A DNA stretch of 16,315 bases from an uncultured Eubacteriales bacterium. GTDB taxonomy: Bacteria; Bacillota; Clostridia; Christensenellales; Borkfalkiaceae. The stretch is taken from NCBI GenBank assembly GCA_902465495.1, contig CABQND010000047.1, forward strand, positions 1-16,315, written 5' to 3'. A model generated the notes under the pieces. It worked only from the letters and a program-made list of their open reading frames with translations, ran no database searches and had not been told where the DNA came from. Every line of letters starts with the position of its first letter. Position 1 is the first letter of the stretch. A program made the position numbers and the translations under genes. Positions 13,191 through 16,315 of this stretch are shown here, in pieces.

Positions 13191-14360
13191 ATGGATATTT
13201 ACGAACGTTCACTGAAATTGCATGCCGATCTTCGCGGCAAATACGAAGTCCGCTCGCTTGTTGAGGTCAAGGACAAAGACGCGTTGTCAGTCGCCTATAC
13301 GCCCGGCGTCGCACAGCCTTGCCGTGAGATTGCAAAAGATCCGAAAATGGCATATACGTATACGAGAAAATGGAATACAGTCGCCGTTGTTTCGGATGGA
13401 AGCGCTGTTTTGGGTCTGGGGAATATCGGAGGCTTGGCAGGGCTTCCCGTCATGGAAGGCAAGGCAATTTTGTTCCGCGAATTCGCGGGGATCGACAGTG
13501 TTCCCATCGTTCTTTCGGGGCAGGATGAGGATGACATCGTCAAAGCGGTAGAAATGATCGCACCCACGTTCGGCGGAATCAACCTGGAAGATATCTGCGC
13601 CCCCAAATGCTTTGCAGTCGAGAAAAAGCTCAAAGAAAAATTGGACATTCCTGTTTTTCATGACGATCAGCACGGTACGGCAATCGTTGTGACTGCGGCG
13701 CTTTTTAATGCATTGAAGCTCGCCGGGAAAGAGATCGGAAAAGCGAAAATCGTCATTTGCGGCGCGGGCAGTGCAGGGATTGCAATCTGCAAACTGCTTT
13801 TGGAGAGCGGCGCGAAAAATATTGTTATGGCGGACAGAAAAGGATTGGTTTGCGAAGGAGAAGAATGGCTCACAACGGCGCAAGCGGAGATCGCAAAATG
13901 CACCAACCTTGAAAAATTGCGCGGCACGCTTGCCGATGCGGTCAAGGGTGCGGACGTGTTTGTCGGGGTATCTGCTCCGAAACAGCTCACCGGCGAGATG
14001 GTGAAAAGCATGGCGGAAAAGTCTATTGTTTTTGCGATGGCCAATCCCGAACCTGAAATTTATCCGCAGGAAGCACTGGCTGCGGGCGCGTTTGTTGTGG
14101 GAACAGGCAGAAGTGATTTTCCCAACCAGATCAACAATGTATTGGCGTTTCCCGGGGTGTTCCGCGGCGCGTTGGATGTGCGTGCAAAAGATATTTCCGA
14201 AGGAATGAAAGTGGCGGCTGCGCGCGCGCTTGCGGAGCTTGTCGGCGATCAGCTTGCGCGTGATTATGTGATTCCTTCTCCCTTTGATATGCGTGTAGCG
14301 CCTGCGGTCGCAAAGGCTGTGGCAGAGCAAGCAAAGAAAGAAGGTCTGGCTCGCATCTGA
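13191..14360 (+). CDS. Malic enzyme (NAD(P)-dependent, oxaloacetate-decarboxylating)
   Basis: This 389-residue enzyme oxidatively decarboxylates malate to pyruvate and CO2 with reduction of NAD(P). Key residues: Tyr-36 in AYTPGVA, Lys-91 in MEGKAIL, metal ligands Glu-133/Asp-134 (NLEDI) and Asp-159 (VFHDDQHGTA). The Rossmann motif is GAGSAG at 191-196, with FAMANPEPEI and TGRSDFPNQINN in the C-terminal part. The length is that of the short bacterial form without the phosphotransacetylase-like domain. The ATG at 13191 follows AGGAG (13181-13185). It lies 79 bp after the CdaR-type regulator, with only a weak hairpin and no evident promoter between them, so read-through is likely. The coenzyme is not determined. 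Confidence 0.95.
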   Translation: MDIYERSLKLHADLRGKYEVRSLVEVKDKDALSVAYTPGVAQPCREIAKDPKMAYTYTRKWNTVAVVSDGSAVLGLGNIGGLAGLPVMEGKAILFREFAGIDSVPIVLSGQDEDDIVKAVEMIAPTFGGINLEDICAPKCFAVEKKLKEKLDIPVFHDDQHGTAIVVTAALFNALKLAGKEIGKAKIVICGAGSAGIAICKLLLESGAKNIVMADRKGLVCEGEEWLTTAQAEIAKCTNLEKLRGTLADAVKGADVFVGVSAPKQLTGEMVKSMAEKSIVFAMANPEPEIYPQEALAAGAFVVGTGRSDFPNQINNVLAFPGVFRGALDVRAKDISEGMKVAAARALAELVGDQLARDYVIPSPFDMRVAPAVAKAVAEQAKKEGLARI

Positions 14361-14366
14361 ATAATT

Positions 14367-14398
14367 GCGCGGCGCGTTATCAAGGCGCGCCGCGCTTT
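14367..14398 (+). terminator. Intrinsic terminator of the malic enzyme gene
   Basis: GCGCGGCGCG (14367-14376) pairs perfectly with CGCGCCGCGC (14386-14395) around a 9-nt loop. TTT follows and, two bases later, ATTTTTATT, a strong terminator 6 nt after the stop codon. Confidence 0.88.
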
Positions 14399-14503
14399 CA
14401 ATTTTTATTGGATCCTATGCAGGTGCGGCAAGGCAAAATCCTGTCTATTGGGTCTTCGGTTAATTTTCGGACGAAAGGGAATACTGTAAAAAAGGGGAAA
14501 AGA

Positions 14504-14905
14504 ATGACGTACGAAACAATGATGACAATGGCGCAGTCCAAATTAAATCCGAAGGAATACGGAAAGTATTTTTCGGCAGGCGGCGTAAGTGCCGTTTTGG
14601 AAGGTGCGAACGGAAAATATTACGCAGGAGTGAATCTCGATCTGGCGTGTGGCTTAGGTTTTTGTGCCGAGCGCAATGCGGCGTCGACGATGGTCACGGA
14701 CGGAGAGACGGTTGTGCGGCGCATTGTTTGTGTCAACAGTGAAGGTGAGCTGATGACACCTTGCGGCAGTTGTCGCGAATTTTTGCTTCTTCTCTCGCCT
14801 GAAAATGCAAAGACAGAATTTCTTGTAGGGCTCAATCCTGTTCGAATAATGACAATCGGTCAGCTTATGCCGCTTCCTTGGACTACGTTCGGAAAAGAAG
14901 AATAA
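14504..14905 (+). CDS. Cytidine deaminase-family zinc enzyme
   Basis: This 133-residue protein has the two-part zinc motif of the cytidine deaminase fold: CAE at 54-56 (GFCAERNAAS) and PCGSC at 86-90, giving Cys-54, Cys-87 and Cys-90 as ligands and Glu-56 as proton shuttle. The size fits the small tetrameric class (pyrimidine salvage). The surroundings differ somewhat from classic Cdd (AERTAIFKA, PCGACRQ), so a blasticidin-S-deaminase-like or other nucleoside/base deaminase is possible. The frame is open back to 14408, but the ATG at 14504 has the AAAGGGGA ribosome binding region and keeps the start of the fold. The 100 bases before it show no convincing promoter. It may be co-transcribed with the S41 peptidase 46 bp downstream. 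Confidence 0.85.
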   Translation: MTYETMMTMAQSKLNPKEYGKYFSAGGVSAVLEGANGKYYAGVNLDLACGLGFCAERNAASTMVTDGETVVRRIVCVNSEGELMTPCGSCREFLLLLSPENAKTEFLVGLNPVRIMTIGQLMPLPWTTFGKEE

Positions 14906-14951
14906 ATTTAGCAAAAGAGCAGAAGTTTTCGTGAAGTAATTAGGAGATTGT

Positions 14952-16292
14952 ATGCAAAACCAATCGAATTTAAACAAAAAAAAGACTGTTAAAAAAATTT
15001 TGATCGCGGTTGCCGCCGTCGCGGCGGCCGCTGTGTTGTTTTTTGCGGGATATTTTACTTATGCGCTCACGTTGGACAATGGCGTGCGCTCTCTTCTTTG
15101 GTTTAAGAAGATGGTGCAGTCCGATTACTATGAAGAAGTCAGCGATGAGGAGTTTTGGCAGGCGGCAATCGACGGGGTAGAAGGGCTTTTGGACCGCTAT
15201 TCCTGTTATTACACATCCGAAGAATATGATGCCGTGGTCAATTCGGACAAAGGGATCAAGACAGGCACGGGCATGTCCTTTTTCAGCGGCACCAATAAGC
15301 TTTACCGCGTAGCGATCAATTCTCCGCTTTTTTATACAGGGAAAATCTCTGCGGGGATGTTTCTGACGGGCGTCGGAACAACGCAGCAGGCAATTTCGGA
15401 CACGTTCACGGCTTCTGCCGTGGATGAGGCGTTCGCTGTTTTCGGCGAGGGGGATTCCGTTGCTTTACGTTTTTCTACGAAGGCGGCGGATGATACAAGT
15501 GAGTGCGTCACGGTTACGGTTCAATTAAAAACTTACACCGAAAGCTATGTACTATATGCGGCGAATGGCAAAGCATATGCGAATATTTATGAACAGGATG
15601 GTTCTCAAGGCGTCTGGACGGATGTCAGTTCCTATGTGACGGAGGATGAAACTTTTACGGGGAAAACCGCGTATATCCGTTTGGCTTCTTTTTCGGGAAA
15701 TGCGGCAGTAGAATTTGACGCTGCTGCCGATCAGTATGTCTCGGACGGCAATTCCGTTATGCTTTTGGATCTTCGCAATGACGGCGGCGGGAAAGTCAGT
15801 ATCATGCAGAAGATCGCTTCGTATTTTGTCAAAGACACAGATGAAGAAAAGCCCGTTGTAATGACGGCAAAATACCGCGACGGAAAGGAAGAAAAATATT
15901 CCGCTTCAGGGAATCGTTACGGCGAATATTTTGCGGACAGCACGATTTATGTCAGTGCAAATAAAAATACGGCATCTGCTTCGGAAGCACTGATCGGTGC
16001 GATGATCAGTTACGGTGCGATCGGATATGAAAATGTGTTTATTACGGACACCGATGCGGAGAGCGACGCGCCTGTCACGACATACGGAAAGGGGATTATG
16101 CAGACAACGTATTATAATCCCATGTTGGACGAGGCAGTCAAACTCACGACTGCACAGATTTATTGGCCGAACGGAGTATGCATTCATGAAAAGGGCATTT
16201 CCACGGCAGATGGCGCGCGTGCCGTTTATTCGGAAACTTTTGCCGATTACGGAGATCCGGAGCTTTTAAAAATTTTGCAGGCAATCGGATAG
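14952..16292 (+). CDS. Membrane-anchored S41-family C-terminal processing peptidase
   Basis: This 446-residue peptidase has one N-terminal membrane anchor (about 15-37, after KKKTVKK), so the body should face outside. The CtpA/Tsp layout is readable: the helical LLDRYSCYYTSEEYD segment (79-93); a PDZ-like region (about 113-195, LYRVAINSPLFYTG to GEGDSVALRF); VMLLDLRNDGGGK (269-281), the counterpart of the IDLRxNPGG motif; and the catalytic Ser-342 in NTASASE with Lys-380 in TYGKG. Ser and Lys are 38 residues apart rather than about 25 as in the algal CtpA I recall, because of an insertion around 356-376. The Ser/Lys dyad is intact, so activity is expected. The substrate is unknown. The ATG follows AGGAG by 5 nt. 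Confidence 0.9.
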   Translation: MQNQSNLNKKKTVKKILIAVAAVAAAAVLFFAGYFTYALTLDNGVRSLLWFKKMVQSDYYEEVSDEEFWQAAIDGVEGLLDRYSCYYTSEEYDAVVNSDKGIKTGTGMSFFSGTNKLYRVAINSPLFYTGKISAGMFLTGVGTTQQAISDTFTASAVDEAFAVFGEGDSVALRFSTKAADDTSECVTVTVQLKTYTESYVLYAANGKAYANIYEQDGSQGVWTDVSSYVTEDETFTGKTAYIRLASFSGNAAVEFDAAADQYVSDGNSVMLLDLRNDGGGKVSIMQKIASYFVKDTDEEKPVVMTAKYRDGKEEKYSASGNRYGEYFADSTIYVSANKNTASASEALIGAMISYGAIGYENVFITDTDAESDAPVTTYGKGIMQTTYYNPMLDEAVKLTTAQIYWPNGVCIHEKGISTADGARAVYSETFADYGDPELLKILQAIG

Positions 16293-16315
16293 CGCCATTG
16301 TAAAACTGAATGAAA

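Noticed and set aside
13287..14330. Minus-strand open frame opposite the malic enzyme
   Set aside because: It is antisense to a clear enzyme and has no recognisable family, start signal or promoter.

Overview
The window looks like chromosomal sequence from an anaerobic, fermentative member of the Bacillota (class Clostridia). The signs are a multi-subunit electron-bifurcating type [FeFe] hydrogenase operon, GGAGG-type ribosome binding sites, and sigma-A promoters with 17-bp spacers and frequent TGn extended -10 elements. The gene mix and the C-terminal domain of the large membrane protein hint at a Christensenellales-like gut lineage, but that placement is a guess. There are no rRNA or tRNA genes, CRISPR arrays or complete mobile elements.

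Layout. (1) 45-1445, minus strand: citrate synthase. (2) 1446-1699: a divergent promoter region with one strong promoter per strand. (3) 1700-6681, plus strand: a five-gene hydrogenase operon (NuoE-like HydC, an orphan histidine-kinase-type ATPase, a small ferredoxin-like subunit, NuoF-like HydB, catalytic HydA), closed by a stem-loop. (4) 6768-7208: a small two-helix membrane protein followed by a strong bidirectional terminator. (5) 7256-7519, minus strand: the 3' remnant of an XRE-type regulator. (6) 7805-9969: a SAM methyltransferase, an AAA-type ATPase and a Nudix hydrolase, in two transcription segments that are each preceded by a pair of ACATATG palindromes. (7) 10118-11788, minus strand: an 8-helix membrane protein with a Gln/Tyr-rich tail and a small C-terminal domain. 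(8) 12089-14360, plus strand: a CdaR/PucR-type regulator and a malic enzyme. (9) 14504-14905: a cytidine deaminase-like enzyme. (10) 14952-16292: a membrane-anchored S41 (C-terminal processing) peptidase.

How it fits together. Citrate synthase, hydrogenase and malic enzyme belong to fermentative carbon and redox metabolism. The hydrogenase would couple NAD(P)H and ferredoxin oxidation to H2 formation, or run the reverse. Citrate synthase shares a control region with it. The CdaR-type regulator lies 79 bp upstream of the malic enzyme and may control it. The 7.2-10.1 kb block looks like an accessory or rearranged segment: broken regulator, AT-rich DNA, repeated palindromes and GC-rich hairpins.

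Most worth a second look: the H-cluster loop 1 reads TSCSPGW rather than TSCCPGW, and loop 3 has an extra cysteine; four helically phased ACATATG sites lie around the methyltransferase/ATPase/Nudix genes; a nine-G tract sits in the ATPase ribosome binding site; the 8-helix protein has an unusual tail; and several palindromes or repeats overlap identifiable promoters. I see no clear-cut new defence or mobile system.
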